Source: Acidobacteriaceae bacterium
GTDB lineage: Bacteria; Acidobacteriota; Terriglobia; Terriglobales; Acidobacteriaceae
Assembly (NCBI GenBank): GCA_030041045.1
Contig: JASHOQ010000003.1
Span: 52,542-116,541, forward strand
Direction of reading: 5' to 3'
DNA: 64,000 bases
In this document: positions 50,113 to 60,177 of the stretch, in pieces
Layout: each line of letters opens with the position of its first letter
Numbering within the stretch: position 1 is the stretch's first letter
Notes under the pieces: generated by a model
Database searches by the model: none
What the model was told of the DNA's origin: nothing
The model's input: the letters and a program-made list of their open reading frames with translations, nothing else
Translations under genes and position numbers: made by a program

Positions 50113-51786
50113 CTATCGGAGCCCCAGCCGCTTCATGGCCACGCGAGGCAGGGCGGAGCCTGTCTTCTCGAGGATCCATTTCGCGAGCGCCAGCCAGAGC
50201 GCGGAGCCGGCGAAGAGAACGACAAGGTCTTCCACGTGACGGTGGAGGCGCGCGACGGAAAGGTGAACGAAGAGCCAGCCCAGCACCCAGGCAAGCAGCG
50301 CCACGGCAACGCCGCCGGCAAGCGAAGCCGCCAGACACCGGCTCATCTCCGCGTAATCGAGGCTCGCGAGCGAGACCATGCGCCGTTTGTGCAGCAGCAC
50401 GGCAATGACCACGGTCTGCAGGGTGATGCCGATGTCCGATGCGACGGCCAGGCCGGCGGCGCCCTGCGCGCGATAGAGCGCGTAATAGATAGGCAGCGAA
50501 ACCAGCGTGACCAGCGTCGCGGCGCCCATAGGCACAAAGGTATTGCCGGCGGCGTAGAAGGCGCGGGCGTAGATGGCCTGCGCCGACCAGAGAAAGAGCG
50601 AAATGGAGAAGATGGCGAAGTAGACGGCGCAGAGCGCGGCGCCGTGGGCGCTAAAGCGCCCGCCGCTGAAGACGAAATCGATGGCCGGCCGGCCGAGCGT
50701 AATCATGACCGAGGCGGCCAGCAGCCCCAGGGAGGCCACGCGCGAAACCGAGTCGGCCACGCCGGTGGCGAACTCATAGCGCTTATCCTGCGTCCACAGG
50801 CTGGCAAAAAAGGGAAGCGATGCAGCGCCGGCCGCCTGCGCCAGCATGGCCATGGGCGCGGTGAAGAGTTGCTTGGCGTAGCTCATCAGCGAGACCGCAC
50901 CGCCAATCTTCGAGGCGAAGTGGGCGATGATCCAGTTGTCCGCAGTGACCAGCGAGACGCCGGCCATGAGGGGCAGCGAGAGCCGCACCCACTCACGCAG
51001 CCCCTCGTCGTGCCAGTCGAGAATCATGCGGTAGCGTGAGCCAGCGCGGCGGGCGAAAATCCAGTTGAGCAAAAACGGCCCGCAGATGGCGCCGCCGAGC
51101 GTGCCCACGGCCAGCGAAGAGACGCCGATTTTTTTCACCAGCAGCACGCCGCCCACGATGGTGCCGAGCCCATAGATGAGCGGCGCCACGGCCTGCACCG
51201 TGAACTGCTTGCGTACCAGCAGCACGGCGCCAAAAACGCCGCCGGCAAAGAAGCACAACTGTGCCGGCAGCAGAATGCGCGTGAGGGTGACGCACACGGC
51301 CGCCTTATGCGGATCGAATCCGTCAAACCACCAGCGCACGTACCAGGGCGCGAAGATTTCGGCAAACACGATGGCCGCGCCCAGAACCAGGTACATGGTG
51401 GTAAGGATCACCGAGAGCGAGCGCTCGCCCTCGGCCTCGCGGCCGGTTTCGCGGTAGCGCGTGAGAATGGTGATGAAGGTAATGGAGGCCGCACCGCCGA
51501 CAAGAAAATAGGAGATCATGTCGGGCAAAACGAAGGCGGCATTGAAGGCATCGGCATCGACGCCCGTGCCGAAGAGCCAGACAATGTATTTCACCCGCAC
51601 CAGACCGATGATGCGCGAAAGGAAGGTAGAGAGCATCAGCACCACGGTGGCGGAAAAGATGCTGTGGGCGTGGGCCGGGTGCAACGCGCCCAGGCCGCGC
51701 GACCACCACGAGGGCGCGCGCTCCGGCTGGGTTGAAGGCGATTGGGCCACTTGCATCGATTTTACCGGGGAGGGCGCTACGGACAT
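50113..51786 (-). CDS. murJ: Lipid II flippase MurJ
   Basis: MurJ moves lipid II across the inner membrane during peptidoglycan synthesis. The 557-residue protein has about 14 hydrophobic helices. Family features include STFLSRIIGLVRVKYIVWLFG at the first helix, DADAFNAAFVLPD, and YAKQLFTAPMAMLAQAAGAASLP in the middle. The N-terminal ~40 residues form a polar cytoplasmic extension. Divergent transcription with the prolyl oligopeptidase leaves only 26 bp between the two starts. Confidence 0.95.
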   Translation of the reverse strand: MSVAPSPVKSMQVAQSPSTQPERAPSWWSRGLGALHPAHAHSIFSATVVLMLSTFLSRIIGLVRVKYIVWLFGTGVDADAFNAAFVLPDMISYFLVGGAASITFITILTRYRETGREAEGERSLSVILTTMYLVLGAAIVFAEIFAPWYVRWWFDGFDPHKAAVCVTLTRILLPAQLCFFAGGVFGAVLLVRKQFTVQAVAPLIYGLGTIVGGVLLVKKIGVSSLAVGTLGGAICGPFLLNWIFARRAGSRYRMILDWHDEGLREWVRLSLPLMAGVSLVTADNWIIAHFASKIGGAVSLMSYAKQLFTAPMAMLAQAAGAASLPFFASLWTQDKRYEFATGVADSVSRVASLGLLAASVMITLGRPAIDFVFSGGRFSAHGAALCAVYFAIFSISLFLWSAQAIYARAFYAAGNTFVPMGAATLVTLVSLPIYYALYRAQGAAGLAVASDIGITLQTVVIAVLLHKRRMVSLASLDYAEMSRCLAASLAGGVAVALLAWVLGWLFVHLSVARLHRHVEDLVVLFAGSALWLALAKWILEKTGSALPRVAMKRLGLR

Positions 51787-51812
51787 ATATGCTCAATAGC
51801 AAAGGAGGGCGC

Positions 51813-53942
51813 GTGCGGATTTCCATTCCTGTTGAGCTGGCTTTCCTGCTGATGGCGATGAGCGGATTTTCCCAGACGATTCACGGAGGCGGCAACATCA
51901 CGCTGCCGGAGCCGCCGGCCGCGGACCCCAAGCCGGTGACCGACGATTATTTCGGCACCAAGATCGTGGACAACTACCGCTGGCTCGAGGACGCAAAAAG
52001 CCCGGACACGCGCGCCTTCATCGACGCCGAGAACGCATACACCAACGACTATCTCCAGCAGGCGCACATCCGCTCCCAGATCGCCGACGATCTCGAACCG
52101 CTGATCGACATCACCCTGACATCGGCTCCCATGGAGCGCGGCGGCAATTATTTCTTCTATCGCCGTCTGGCCGGCGAGGGCCAGTTCTCCGTTTACATGC
52201 GCCACGGCTGGACGGGCAAAGACGAGCGCTTGATCGATCCCGCGGTGCTGAGCCGCGACCCCAATACCTCGGTCTACATCAACGATGTTTCCCGCGACGG
52301 CCTGCTGGTGGCCTACTCGGTGAAGGAAGGCGGGGCCGACGAGACCGCGATCCATTTCTTCAATGTGACGACGCGCAAAACGCTCGACGACACGCTGCCT
52401 TCGGCGCGCTACTTCAGCATCACGTTCGCACCGGACAAGGCGAGCGTTTTCTATGCGCGCAATACCAAACAGGGTACGCTCCTCTACCAGCACGTACTGG
52501 GCACGCGCAATTCCCGCGACACGCTCATCTTCGGCAACGAGTTCCGCGGTGAGCTCCTGGGGCCGAACGACCTGTTTTCCGCCTCCATCACCGACGACTA
52601 CCGCTACATGGTGATCCAAATCAATCGCGGCGTGCCGGCCAAACGCGTAGACATCGTCTTCCGTGACCTGAAGAAGCCCAACTCAGCTTTCGACATCCTG
52701 GTGTGGGGCATCGAATCGCGTTTTTCCGTCAACTTTGCCGACGGCGCCTGGTACGTGAAGACCGACTACAAATCGCCGATGGGACGGATCCTGAAGGCCG
52801 ACCCCGGGGTGATGCCGGAGGCGTGGCAGACGATTGTGCCCGAAGGCAAGAACGTGATCGGCGACTGGAACATCGTGGGCGGAAAAGTCTTCGTCAACCG
52901 CCTTGTGGATGTGAAGACCGAGACCGAGGTGTACTCGCTCGAGGGGAAACCGATCGGCCACATCGAATACAGCGGCATCGGGTCGGCATCGAGACTAACC
53001 GGGCGCACCACGGACCGCTACGGCTTTTACAGATTCGAGTCCTATATCGTGCCGCCCACGCTCTACCGCTATGACACAGAGACGGGCCAGAGCGAAGTGT
53101 TCTTCCAGCCCAAGATTCCCTTCGACTCTACGCAATACGACCTGAAGCAGGTCTTCTACACATCAAAGGACGGCACACGCATTCCAATGTATATTGCCGG
53201 CAAGAAAGGCCTGAAACAGGACGGAACGGAGCGGCTGCTGATGACCGGCTACGGGGGCTTCGAAGTGAACATCATGCCCGAGTTCAACCCCGAGTACGCG
53301 TGGTGGCTGGAGAATGGCGGATGGTTTGCGGTGCCCAACCTGCGCGGCGGCAACGAATACGGCGAACAGTGGCACGAGGCGGGCATGTTCGAGAAGAAGC
53401 AGAACGTTTTCGATGACTGGTTCGCCGCGGCCCAATACCTGATCGACAACAAGTACACCTCGCCGACGCATTTCGCCATCCGCGGCGTCTCCAACGGCGG
53501 GCTGCTGATGGGCGCTTCCTTCACCCAGCATCCGGAGCTGTTCGGCGCCGTTTGGTGCGGCTATCCGCTGCTCGATATGCTGCGCTACCAGAAGTTCGAA
53601 GTGGGCTACTACTGGACCACCGAATACGGCTCGGCGGAGAACGAGAAGCAGTTTCCGTATCTGCTCAAATACTCGCCCTACCAGAACGTGACCGTGCGCT
53701 CGGATTATCCCGCGGTGATGTTTTTTACCGGGGACAGTGACACGCGCGTCGACCCTCTGCACGCGCGCAAGATGACGGCGCTGCTTCAGGCGTCGTCGAA
53801 AAGCGGCCGACCGGTGCTGTTGCACTATAGTGTTTCCGGCGGCCACTCGGCCGGCGTAAGCGTGGACCAGCAAATCCAGGACACGACCGATGAGCTGACC
53901 TTCCTGTGGACAGAAACGGGACAAACAAGAGCGCGCAAATAA
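51813..53942 (+). CDS. Secreted prolyl oligopeptidase (S9A)
   Basis: This serine peptidase cleaves short peptides after proline. An N-terminal seven-bladed propeller (starting DDYFGTKIVDNYRWLED) is followed by the hydrolase domain. The catalytic triad is Ser560 in GVSNGGLL, Asp643 in GDSDTRVDP and His678 in GGHSAGVS. The GTG at 51813 follows AAAGGAGG at the right distance and gives a signal peptide (VELAFLLMAMSGFSQ), so the enzyme is probably periplasmic or secreted. An in-frame ATG at 51789 is possible. The 709-residue length is typical. Confidence 0.95.
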   Translation: MRISIPVELAFLLMAMSGFSQTIHGGGNITLPEPPAADPKPVTDDYFGTKIVDNYRWLEDAKSPDTRAFIDAENAYTNDYLQQAHIRSQIADDLEPLIDITLTSAPMERGGNYFFYRRLAGEGQFSVYMRHGWTGKDERLIDPAVLSRDPNTSVYINDVSRDGLLVAYSVKEGGADETAIHFFNVTTRKTLDDTLPSARYFSITFAPDKASVFYARNTKQGTLLYQHVLGTRNSRDTLIFGNEFRGELLGPNDLFSASITDDYRYMVIQINRGVPAKRVDIVFRDLKKPNSAFDILVWGIESRFSVNFADGAWYVKTDYKSPMGRILKADPGVMPEAWQTIVPEGKNVIGDWNIVGGKVFVNRLVDVKTETEVYSLEGKPIGHIEYSGIGSASRLTGRTTDRYGFYRFESYIVPPTLYRYDTETGQSEVFFQPKIPFDSTQYDLKQVFYTSKDGTRIPMYIAGKKGLKQDGTERLLMTGYGGFEVNIMPEFNPEYAWWLENGGWFAVPNLRGGNEYGEQWHEAGMFEKKQNVFDDWFAAAQYLIDNKYTSPTHFAIRGVSNGGLLMGASFTQHPELFGAVWCGYPLLDMLRYQKFEVGYYWTTEYGSAENEKQFPYLLKYSPYQNVTVRSDYPAVMFFTGDSDTRVDPLHARKMTALLQASSKSGRPVLLHYSVSGGHSAGVSVDQQIQDTTDELTFLWTETGQTRARK

Positions 53943-54210
53943 CGGTTAACTGAGAGGTACACGTGGGCTGAGGGGTTTTGGTCCTTGGGTAACCTCATGG
54001 TCTTATTTACCTAAGCCGATACCCTGAACGAGGCGCTGGTTTAGCTTTGCGGATAACCAGACCCCGGGGCCGGTTAACGCAGAAAATTATTCAGCTCTCC
54101 GGCCAAGGGTTGTTGCCACACTGCAACACGGCGGCATCTAAGCCGACAAAACCGGTGTTGTCCCTCACTTGAGAACAGGGTGCTTCTTCACCACGCTCCC
54201 CGGAGCCCGA

Positions 54211-55593
54211 ATGGCACAGGTAGAACTGGCAGAGCAGGATTTTTATTGGCAACAGGAAGAGGCCCGTCTGGCCTCCCTGGCAGACACGGGCATCCTGGAT
54301 TCGCGGGCGGAACCTGCTTTCGATGCTATTACGCGGCTGGCGGCCGAGTATTTCCATGCAGACACGGTGCTGCTCGGCTTCGCCGACGTGGGCCGGGTGT
54401 GGATCAAGTCCTCCTGGGGCGAGCCGGTAAGGGAACTGCCCCGCAGAGGCTCTATCTTTGAAATGGTTCTGACTGAGGATGGGCCCATCGTGGTTCCCGA
54501 TACGAAAGCCGATCCCCAGCTCGCGCAGCGGCGGTTCGTCTGCCGACGGCTGGAGATTCATTCCTTTGCCAGCGCTCCGGTGCGCTCCTGGGACGGCAAA
54601 ATTCTCGGCGTGCTGACCATTTTCGGCAGCCAGCCGCGCCGTCGGATGGCGCAGGACGAGCTGCGCATGCTTGAAAGCCTGGCCGACATGGCCGCCAGTC
54701 AACTGGAGCTGCGCCGGCTGCGCCGCAACCTGGAAGCCGCTGGGCCGCAGCCCGCGCGGCCGGCAAGAATCCGGGAGACAAGCTGGCCGCGCCAGCCGGA
54801 CCTGCGCACGGCGCTCGAGCAGCGCCAGTTTGTGCTTTACTACCAGCCCGAGGTGGAGATCGCCACCCGTCGCATCGTGGGCCTGGAGGCGCTGATTCGC
54901 TGGCGACATCCGGAACGGGGACTGCTGGCGCCGGCCGAGTTCATTCCCGCGGCCGAACAGAGCGGGATGATTCTGCCCATCGGCGACTGGGGCCTTTCCG
55001 AAGCATGCCGCCAGATTCAGCAGTGGAACCGGGAGCTGTCAAGGCCGAACTCCGTGCGCGTGTGCGTGAATCTTTCGGCACCGCAGTTTGCACGCGAGGG
55101 GCTTGCCGATCACGTGGAGGCCCTGCTGATGCGCAGCGGCATCTCCAGCAGCCAACTGGGCCTGGAGATGACGGAATCGAGCCTGATCTCGGATAAGCCC
55201 ACGGCCCTCGACGTACTCAAGCACCTGCGTAAGCTGGGGGTTTCCCTCCTCATGGACGACTTCGGCACCGGCTACAGCTCGCTGAACCACCTGCACGCAT
55301 TTCCTTTCGACGCGCTCAAGATCGATCGCTCGTTTGTGAACCGCATGACCGAGGGCGATCAGCCGCTGCAGATCGTGCGCACCATTCTGGAATTGGCACG
55401 GGTGTTGGGCATGGACGTGGTGGCCGAGGGGATTGAATCCGGCGCGCAGCAACAACTGCTCGAAACCATGGGCTGCCGCTACGGACAGGGCTTTCTCTAT
55501 GCCCGGCCGATGTGCGCCGAGACGGTGACACAACTGCTTCACCTCCCCGGGCGCATTCTTCCCGAGACGGCGGCCAAGGCGCAGACCGACTAG
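54211..55593 (+). CDS. GAF-EAL c-di-GMP phosphodiesterase
   Basis: The 460-residue cytoplasmic protein has a GAF sensor (about residues 30-170, with [19 protein letters not shown]) and an EAL domain (about 195-450). All catalytic and metal residues can be seen: [50 protein letters not shown] and [10 protein letters not shown]. It should cleave c-di-GMP to pGpG, with the GAF domain tuning activity. There is no GGDEF domain. I chose the ATG at 54211 with GGAG upstream. The 268-bp gap before it shows no clear c-di-GMP riboswitch. Confidence 0.95.
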   Translation: MAQVELAEQDFYWQQEEARLASLADTGILDSRAEPAFDAITRLAAEYFHADTVLLGFADVGRVWIKSSWGEPVRELPRRGSIFEMVLTEDGPIVVPDTKADPQLAQRRFVCRRLEIHSFASAPVRSWDGKILGVLTIFGSQPRRRMAQDELRMLESLADMAASQLELRRLRRNLEAAGPQPARPARIRETSWPRQPDLRTALEQRQFVLYYQPEVEIATRRIVGLEALIRWRHPERGLLAPAEFIPAAEQSGMILPIGDWGLSEACRQIQQWNRELSRPNSVRVCVNLSAPQFAREGLADHVEALLMRSGISSSQLGLEMTESSLISDKPTALDVLKHLRKLGVSLLMDDFGTGYSSLNHLHAFPFDALKIDRSFVNRMTEGDQPLQIVRTILELARVLGMDVVAEGIESGAQQQLLETMGCRYGQGFLYARPMCAETVTQLLHLPGRILPETAAKAQTD

Positions 55594-55731
55594 GGATTGG
55601 ATCCTCCCACAGCGGCGTGAGTTTCATTTCGGGATACGCGCGTCGCATCATTCCGGGATTGGAATTGGCGCGGCATTTAACTTGCGCCTTCTCTGAACTA
55701 CACACCTTCGCCACCCGATACTCTTAGGCCC

Positions 55732-56670
55732 ATGCAAGCAGCCACCGGCGAGCCGAAGTTGCGCAGCGCCCCAGGCAGCGAGGGCATGAGCGCTCTTATA
55801 GGGAGCCTGTCAGGCGAATTGCCGCGCGATGACGCCGCGCTACCCTGGTGGGAGCAGCCGCCGTTTTCAGGCGCCGTGCATTCTGCCTCGACAAGAGTCG
55901 ATTCTCCTGATCCTGAAGCAACGGGCGTCGACTTGACCGGCCTTGGCCCGCAGACCTTGCCCCCGGAGACTTTCTTGAGCGTGCTCTCCGCCGCGGCTGC
56001 GCCCGAGCCGGCGCCGCACGGTGACGATGCACGAAACGACAACGGCGGGGCCGAGGAACACGGGACTGCGTCTTCTGCGTGGAGTGCGGCGGACAGGGAA
56101 GCCGAGGAGGAAGCCGACGCAATCAGCTATGAAGGCGCGCTGCGCCGCGGCGCGCGTGTTTCCATGGCAGGTGGGCACAGCATGGGTTGGGCAAGGCCGA
56201 GGGCCGGCGCGGCCAACGCGCCCAGCCTGTGTGAGCCGGCAGCGAACAGCCCCGCGGACGCCGAATGGCCGGAGACCGCGGCATCGGAGTCGAGCAAGCG
56301 CCGAGCGAGCGTGACCCTCCGCCTTAGCCAGGCCGAATGCGCGCAGTTGAAGCAGCGCGCGGCCGAGGCGGGACTTACAGTCTCGGCCTACATCCGCTCC
56401 TGTACCTTTGAGGCGGAGGCTTTGCGCGCCCAGGTGAGGCAGGCGGTGAAGCAACTGCGCGGGGAATTGGACCGAGATTCAAGCCGGGAATTGCATGGGG
56501 AATTGCGGCACGAAGGGCGCGGCAACTTGCGGGAGGAATCGCATGGAGAGGCCGCAGAAAAAGAGCCGCCGGCGCCGGAGCGCGCTGCCCCCGACGCATT
56601 TGCCGAGGAATCACCGCACCGCTGGTGGCGCCTGCGCACACAGGGAAAAAACCATTCCGCACACGCTTAA
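55732..56670 (+). CDS. Ribbon-helix-helix protein with long disordered flanks
   Basis: The 312-residue protein is mostly acidic and low complexity, but residues of about 187-235 form a ribbon-helix-helix DNA-binding unit: RASVTLRLSQAECAQLKQ, then GLTVSAYIRSC, followed by a helix QVRQAVKQLRGEL. The unit resembles MobC-type relaxosome accessory proteins and chromosomal relatives. No relaxase or oriT is nearby, so a chromosomal regulatory role is likelier. A TACTCT 9 nt upstream of the ATG may be a -10 box. Confidence 0.72.
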   Translation: MQAATGEPKLRSAPGSEGMSALIGSLSGELPRDDAALPWWEQPPFSGAVHSASTRVDSPDPEATGVDLTGLGPQTLPPETFLSVLSAAAAPEPAPHGDDARNDNGGAEEHGTASSAWSAADREAEEEADAISYEGALRRGARVSMAGGHSMGWARPRAGAANAPSLCEPAANSPADAEWPETAASESSKRRASVTLRLSQAECAQLKQRAAEAGLTVSAYIRSCTFEAEALRAQVRQAVKQLRGELDRDSSRELHGELRHEGRGNLREESHGEAAEKEPPAPERAAPDAFAEESPHRWWRLRTQGKNHSAHA

Positions 56671-56678
56671 CCTTCAAT

Positions 56679-56699
56679 TGATCCCTGATCCCTGATCCC
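56679..56699. repeat. Three tandem TGATCCC units at a convergent junction
   Basis: TGATCCC occurs at 56679-56685, 56686-56692 and 56693-56699, between the ends of the RHH gene and fabF. The core CCTGATCC is shared with 12381-12411 and 22851-22866, also convergent junctions. Confidence 0.8.
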
Positions 56700-56703
56700 T
56701 GCC

Positions 56704-57951
56704 TTATTCCACCCATCGCCGCATGATCAGCGAGGCGTTGATGCCGCCAAAGCCGAAGGAGTTGGAAAGCGCGATGTCGAAGCTGTGGGGTAGGGACTTG
56801 TTGGCCACGTAGTCGAGGCGGCAGGCGGGGTCGGGGTTGTCGAGGTTGGTGGTCGGGGGCAGCACCTGGTGCTGGAGCGCGAGCACGACGATGCCGGCCT
56901 CGAGCCCGCCCGCGCCGCCGAGCAGGTGGCCGGTCATGGATTTTGTTCCGGAGATCTTTAATGTCTTGGAAAGCGCATGCTCGCCGAAAACCACTTCAAT
57001 GGCGCGCGACTCGTTGCCGTCGCCGGCCGGCGTGGAGGTGGCATGGGCGTTGATGTAGCTCACTTGCTCAGGCCGGATGCCCGCATCCTTCAGGGCCGCC
57101 AGCATGCTGCGCTGCGCGCCCTGCCCCTCCGGAGCGATGCCGGTCATGTGATAGGCGTCGGCGCTCATGCCGTAGCCGATAACCTCGGCAAGAATCTTCG
57201 CGCCGCGCGCGCGCGCAAACTCCAGCTCTTCGAGAATCAAAATGCCGGCGCCCTCGCCAATCACAAAGCCGTCGCGGTCTTTGTCGAAGGGGCGGCTGGC
57301 ACGCGTGGGTTCATGGTTGCGGGTGGAAAGCGCGCGCATGGAGGCGAACCCGCCCACGGAAAGCGGCGTAACCGCAGCCTCCGATCCGCCGGCGATCATG
57401 GCATCCGCATCGCCGTGCAGGATCATGCGCACCGAGTCACCAATGGAGTTGGCGCTGGTGGCGCAGGCCGTGGCCGTGGCCGAGATCGGGCCTTTGGCGC
57501 CATAGCGGATGCTCAACTGGCCAGCGGCCATGTTGACGATGGCCGCGGGGATGAAAAAGGGAGAGATCTTGCGCGGGCCGCCTTCGAGCAGGCTGGAGTG
57601 TTCACGCTCGATGATTTCGAATCCGCCGATGCCGGAGCCGATGAACACGCCGATGCGGCCGGCATTCTCCGGCGTGATTTGAAGGCCCGACTGGGCCATC
57701 GCCTCCGCCGTGGCGGCAAAAGCAAAATGGATGAAGCGCCCCATCTTGCGCGCTTCCTTCTTCTCTACAAAGTTGAGTGGGTCGAAGTGCTTCACTTCCG
57801 CGGCAAAAGTGACGGGGAAGCCGGTAGTATCGAAACCCTGAATGGGGGCCATACCACTGGCGCCGGCCAGAAGCTGCCGCCACACTTCGGGAGCGGTGTT
57901 GCCTACGCCGCATAACAGCCCCACGCCGGTAACCACAACTCGACGCGTCAT
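56704..57951 (-). CDS. fabF: 3-oxoacyl-ACP synthase II FabF
   Basis: FabF condenses malonyl-ACP with acyl-ACP in fatty-acid elongation. The catalytic Cys163 lies in TATACATSANSIG, and the two His are in NAHATSTPAGD and KSMTGHLLGGAGG. The N-terminus RRVVVTGVGLL and C-terminus NSFGFGGINASLIMR are standard. It follows acpP on the same strand, the usual gene pair. I chose the ATG at 57951 with GAGGGA just upstream; a TTG at 57963 is an alternative. Confidence 0.97.
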   Translation of the reverse strand: MTRRVVVTGVGLLCGVGNTAPEVWRQLLAGASGMAPIQGFDTTGFPVTFAAEVKHFDPLNFVEKKEARKMGRFIHFAFAATAEAMAQSGLQITPENAGRIGVFIGSGIGGFEIIEREHSSLLEGGPRKISPFFIPAAIVNMAAGQLSIRYGAKGPISATATACATSANSIGDSVRMILHGDADAMIAGGSEAAVTPLSVGGFASMRALSTRNHEPTRASRPFDKDRDGFVIGEGAGILILEELEFARARGAKILAEVIGYGMSADAYHMTGIAPEGQGAQRSMLAALKDAGIRPEQVSYINAHATSTPAGDGNESRAIEVVFGEHALSKTLKISGTKSMTGHLLGGAGGLEAGIVVLALQHQVLPPTTNLDNPDPACRLDYVANKSLPHSFDIALSNSFGFGGINASLIMRRWVE

Positions 57952-57966
57952 TCCCTCGGTCAATGC

Positions 57967-58209
57967 CTACTTGCCGCCTTTCGCGTTCTTCTCGATGTAA
58001 TCGATGGCATCCTTCACCGTCTTGATCTTTTCCGCGTCTTCGTCGGGGATCTCCAGGTCGAACGCCTCTTCAAACTGCATTACCAACTCGACCACGTCGA
58101 GCGAGTCGGCGCCCAGGTCTTCCTGGAAGCTGGCGCCGGGAGTCACCTCAGCCTCGTCCACCTGCAGTTGCTCGACAATGATCGTCTTCACCTTTTCTTC
58201 AACGGCCAT
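57967..58209 (-). CDS. acpP: Acyl carrier protein
   Basis: An 80-residue acidic helical protein with the phosphopantetheine site [12 protein letters not shown] (Ser36). It carries growing acyl chains for FabF, encoded next. A good ribosome-binding site (AGGAG, 8 nt) precedes the ATG at 58209. A promoter lies 80-110 nt upstream. Confidence 0.98.
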   Translation of the reverse strand: MAVEEKVKTIIVEQLQVDEAEVTPGASFQEDLGADSLDVVELVMQFEEAFDLEIPDEDAEKIKTVKDAIDYIEKNAKGGK

Positions 58210-58289
58210 GCACGCTTCTCCTCAGTTGTTGATGGAAACTTGGGGATGGTTCCGGAGCCGTGTGAAGATGCGCTCCCGCTCCGCTGCCT

Positions 58290-58319
58290 ACCATATCGTT
58301 CCCAGGCAGGGAATGACAA
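58290..58319 (-). promoter_or_regulatory. Promoter of acpP-fabF
   Basis: On the minus strand TTGTCA (58314-58319) is followed after 18 bp by TATGGT (58290-58295), placing the start about 75 nt before acpP. No FapR- or FabR-like palindrome stands out. The rest of the 391-bp divergent gap 58210-58600 shows no gene. Confidence 0.5.
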
Positions 58320-58600
58320 CCGATGCGCAGAAAAAGATGCGCACGGCCCCGAAAGTTCAAGTCTAAAGGGCCCGCGCGGGGGGTGTAAAGCTGAGCACGG
58401 CCGCGCCGTGGCGCCGGCCGGAAGAGGATCCAACCGCGGTCCGGCAGCTTGTCCCGGCCTGATCCGGCTGGGTTTTCAAGCGCCATGCCGGCCATCCCAA
58501 AAGTCCTAACAGGCTCTAGGTACCACCGTGTGCTCCCCGTTGCGGAAAGCACGTGAAATCGGGTTGCGCCGGGCGTACATTAGGCGAAGAGGACTTTTGC

Positions 58601-60124
58601 ATGCTCAGCTTCGATGCCATCGTTGTTGCACTTCTTGTCGGGTGCCTGGTCGGAGTTCTGCTTGGATTGCTGGGAACCCATTCGCTGGCCAAGAGAGAGA
58701 GAGCCAACCTTGAATACAGCAAGGAGCAGCTTACCAAGGCTCTGGATGCGGCTGGCACAGAGCTCAAGCAAGTGCGCAAAGAGTCCGATGAGCGTGCCGG
58801 CTTTGAAGCCGTGGCCGCCGAACGGCTGACGACCCTTCAGCAGTCCAATGAGGCGCGATCCAAGCTCAATGACGAACTGCGCGCGAAGACGGAGGCGGAA
58901 AGCATGGCGCAAGCGCGCATCCGCGAGCTTGAGGCCGAGCTGCGCAACGAGCGCGCGAGCATGGCGGAGAAAGTGACGCTGCTTGAGACTGCGAAGGAAA
59001 CGCTGTCCAACCAGTTTCAGGCGCTGGCGGGCGAAATTCTCGAGCAGAAAACAAAATCCTTTTCCGAGGGCAGCCAGAAGGAAATTGGAACGCTGCTCAC
59101 GCCGCTGCGCGAGCAACTCGGCGACTTCCGCAAGAAGGTGGAGGAAGCGCAATCGGATTCAAAGACCGGCGTTACCGAGCTCAAGACGCTGATTGGAACG
59201 CTAGGCACCATGAACCAGGCCCTGACCGAAGAGGCGCACAATCTGGCCACGGCCCTGCGGCGCGACACCAAAGCGCAGGGCAACTGGGGCGAGACCATCC
59301 TGCGCAACATCCTCGACAAATCCGGCCTGGAGGAGGGCGTGCACTACAGCTTCCAGCAGAGCTTCATGGAGATGAACGGCGACGGCGAAGCCATGCAGCG
59401 CCGCCAGACCGATGTGGTGGTGAAGCTGCCCGGCGGCAGGCACCTCGTGATCGATTCGAAGGTCTCGCTGAATGCGTATAACGACTCAGTGAACGCCGCC
59501 GACGAGAAGAGCCGCACAGAGGCCATCAAGCGGCACGTTGCCAGCGTGCGCACTCACTTCACCGAGCTTGCCGGCCGGAACTATCAATCCCTGGCCGGGA
59601 TCGAGTCGCCCGACTTCGTGGTGATGTTTGTCCCCATCGAGCCGGCGTTTCTCATGGCCCTGCAGAACGATGAGACCCTCTGGCACGACGCCTATGCGAA
59701 GGGAGTGCTGCTCTCCGGTCCCACCACGGTGCTGTTCGTCATCCGCATCGTCGAGGATCTGTGGCGCCAGGAAAAGCAGGCCGAGAGCGTGGACAAGGTG
59801 ATGAAGCGCGGAGCGGAACTCTACGACAAGTTCGTCGGCTTTGCCGCCAATCTCGAACAGGTGGGTGCGGCGCTCGTGAATGCGCGCAAAGCCTATGACC
59901 AGGCGCACAGGCAGCTCGCCATCGGACCGGGCAATCTGGTCAAGCAAGTGGAGATGCTGCGCAAGCTCGGTATCAAGCCGCGCAAACAGCTCTCGGCGAG
60001 TTTGCTGGAGAGCCGGGGCACGGAGGCTGCGGAGCTGGAACCGGCCGATTTCGAGACGGCCGATTTGGAAGAGCCCGGCCTGGCGTTGGCAGCCGAAGGT
60101 GCGGAAAGCGGCGAATCCCGCTGA
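58601..60124 (+). CDS. rmuC: RmuC-family DNA recombination protein
   Basis: The 507-residue protein has one N-terminal membrane helix (IVVALLVGCLVGVLLGLLG), a long coiled coil (about residues 30-190) and the RmuC nuclease-like domain. Core motifs are QGNWGETILRNILDKSGL, QTDVVVKLPGGRHLVIDSKV and GPTTVLFVIRIVEDLWRQE. RmuC limits DNA inversions at short repeats and may be a PD-(D/E)XK-type nuclease. An acidic tail ends the protein. I chose the ATG at 58601 (MLSFDAI). Confidence 0.95.
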   Translation: MLSFDAIVVALLVGCLVGVLLGLLGTHSLAKRERANLEYSKEQLTKALDAAGTELKQVRKESDERAGFEAVAAERLTTLQQSNEARSKLNDELRAKTEAESMAQARIRELEAELRNERASMAEKVTLLETAKETLSNQFQALAGEILEQKTKSFSEGSQKEIGTLLTPLREQLGDFRKKVEEAQSDSKTGVTELKTLIGTLGTMNQALTEEAHNLATALRRDTKAQGNWGETILRNILDKSGLEEGVHYSFQQSFMEMNGDGEAMQRRQTDVVVKLPGGRHLVIDSKVSLNAYNDSVNAADEKSRTEAIKRHVASVRTHFTELAGRNYQSLAGIESPDFVVMFVPIEPAFLMALQNDETLWHDAYAKGVLLSGPTTVLFVIRIVEDLWRQEKQAESVDKVMKRGAELYDKFVGFAANLEQVGAALVNARKAYDQAHRQLAIGPGNLVKQVEMLRKLGIKPRKQLSASLLESRGTEAAELEPADFETADLEEPGLALAAEGAESGESR

Positions 60125-60177
60125 CGCGCTTCATGTCCGGGGAGACTCGCCCGGCGGAATTGGAAAGATTCAGGAAC

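Noticed and set aside
53943..54210. Possible c-di-GMP riboswitch before the GAF-EAL gene
   Set aside because: I looked for the GEMM conserved core and tetraloop-receptor arrangement and could not fold a convincing P1-P2-P3 structure.
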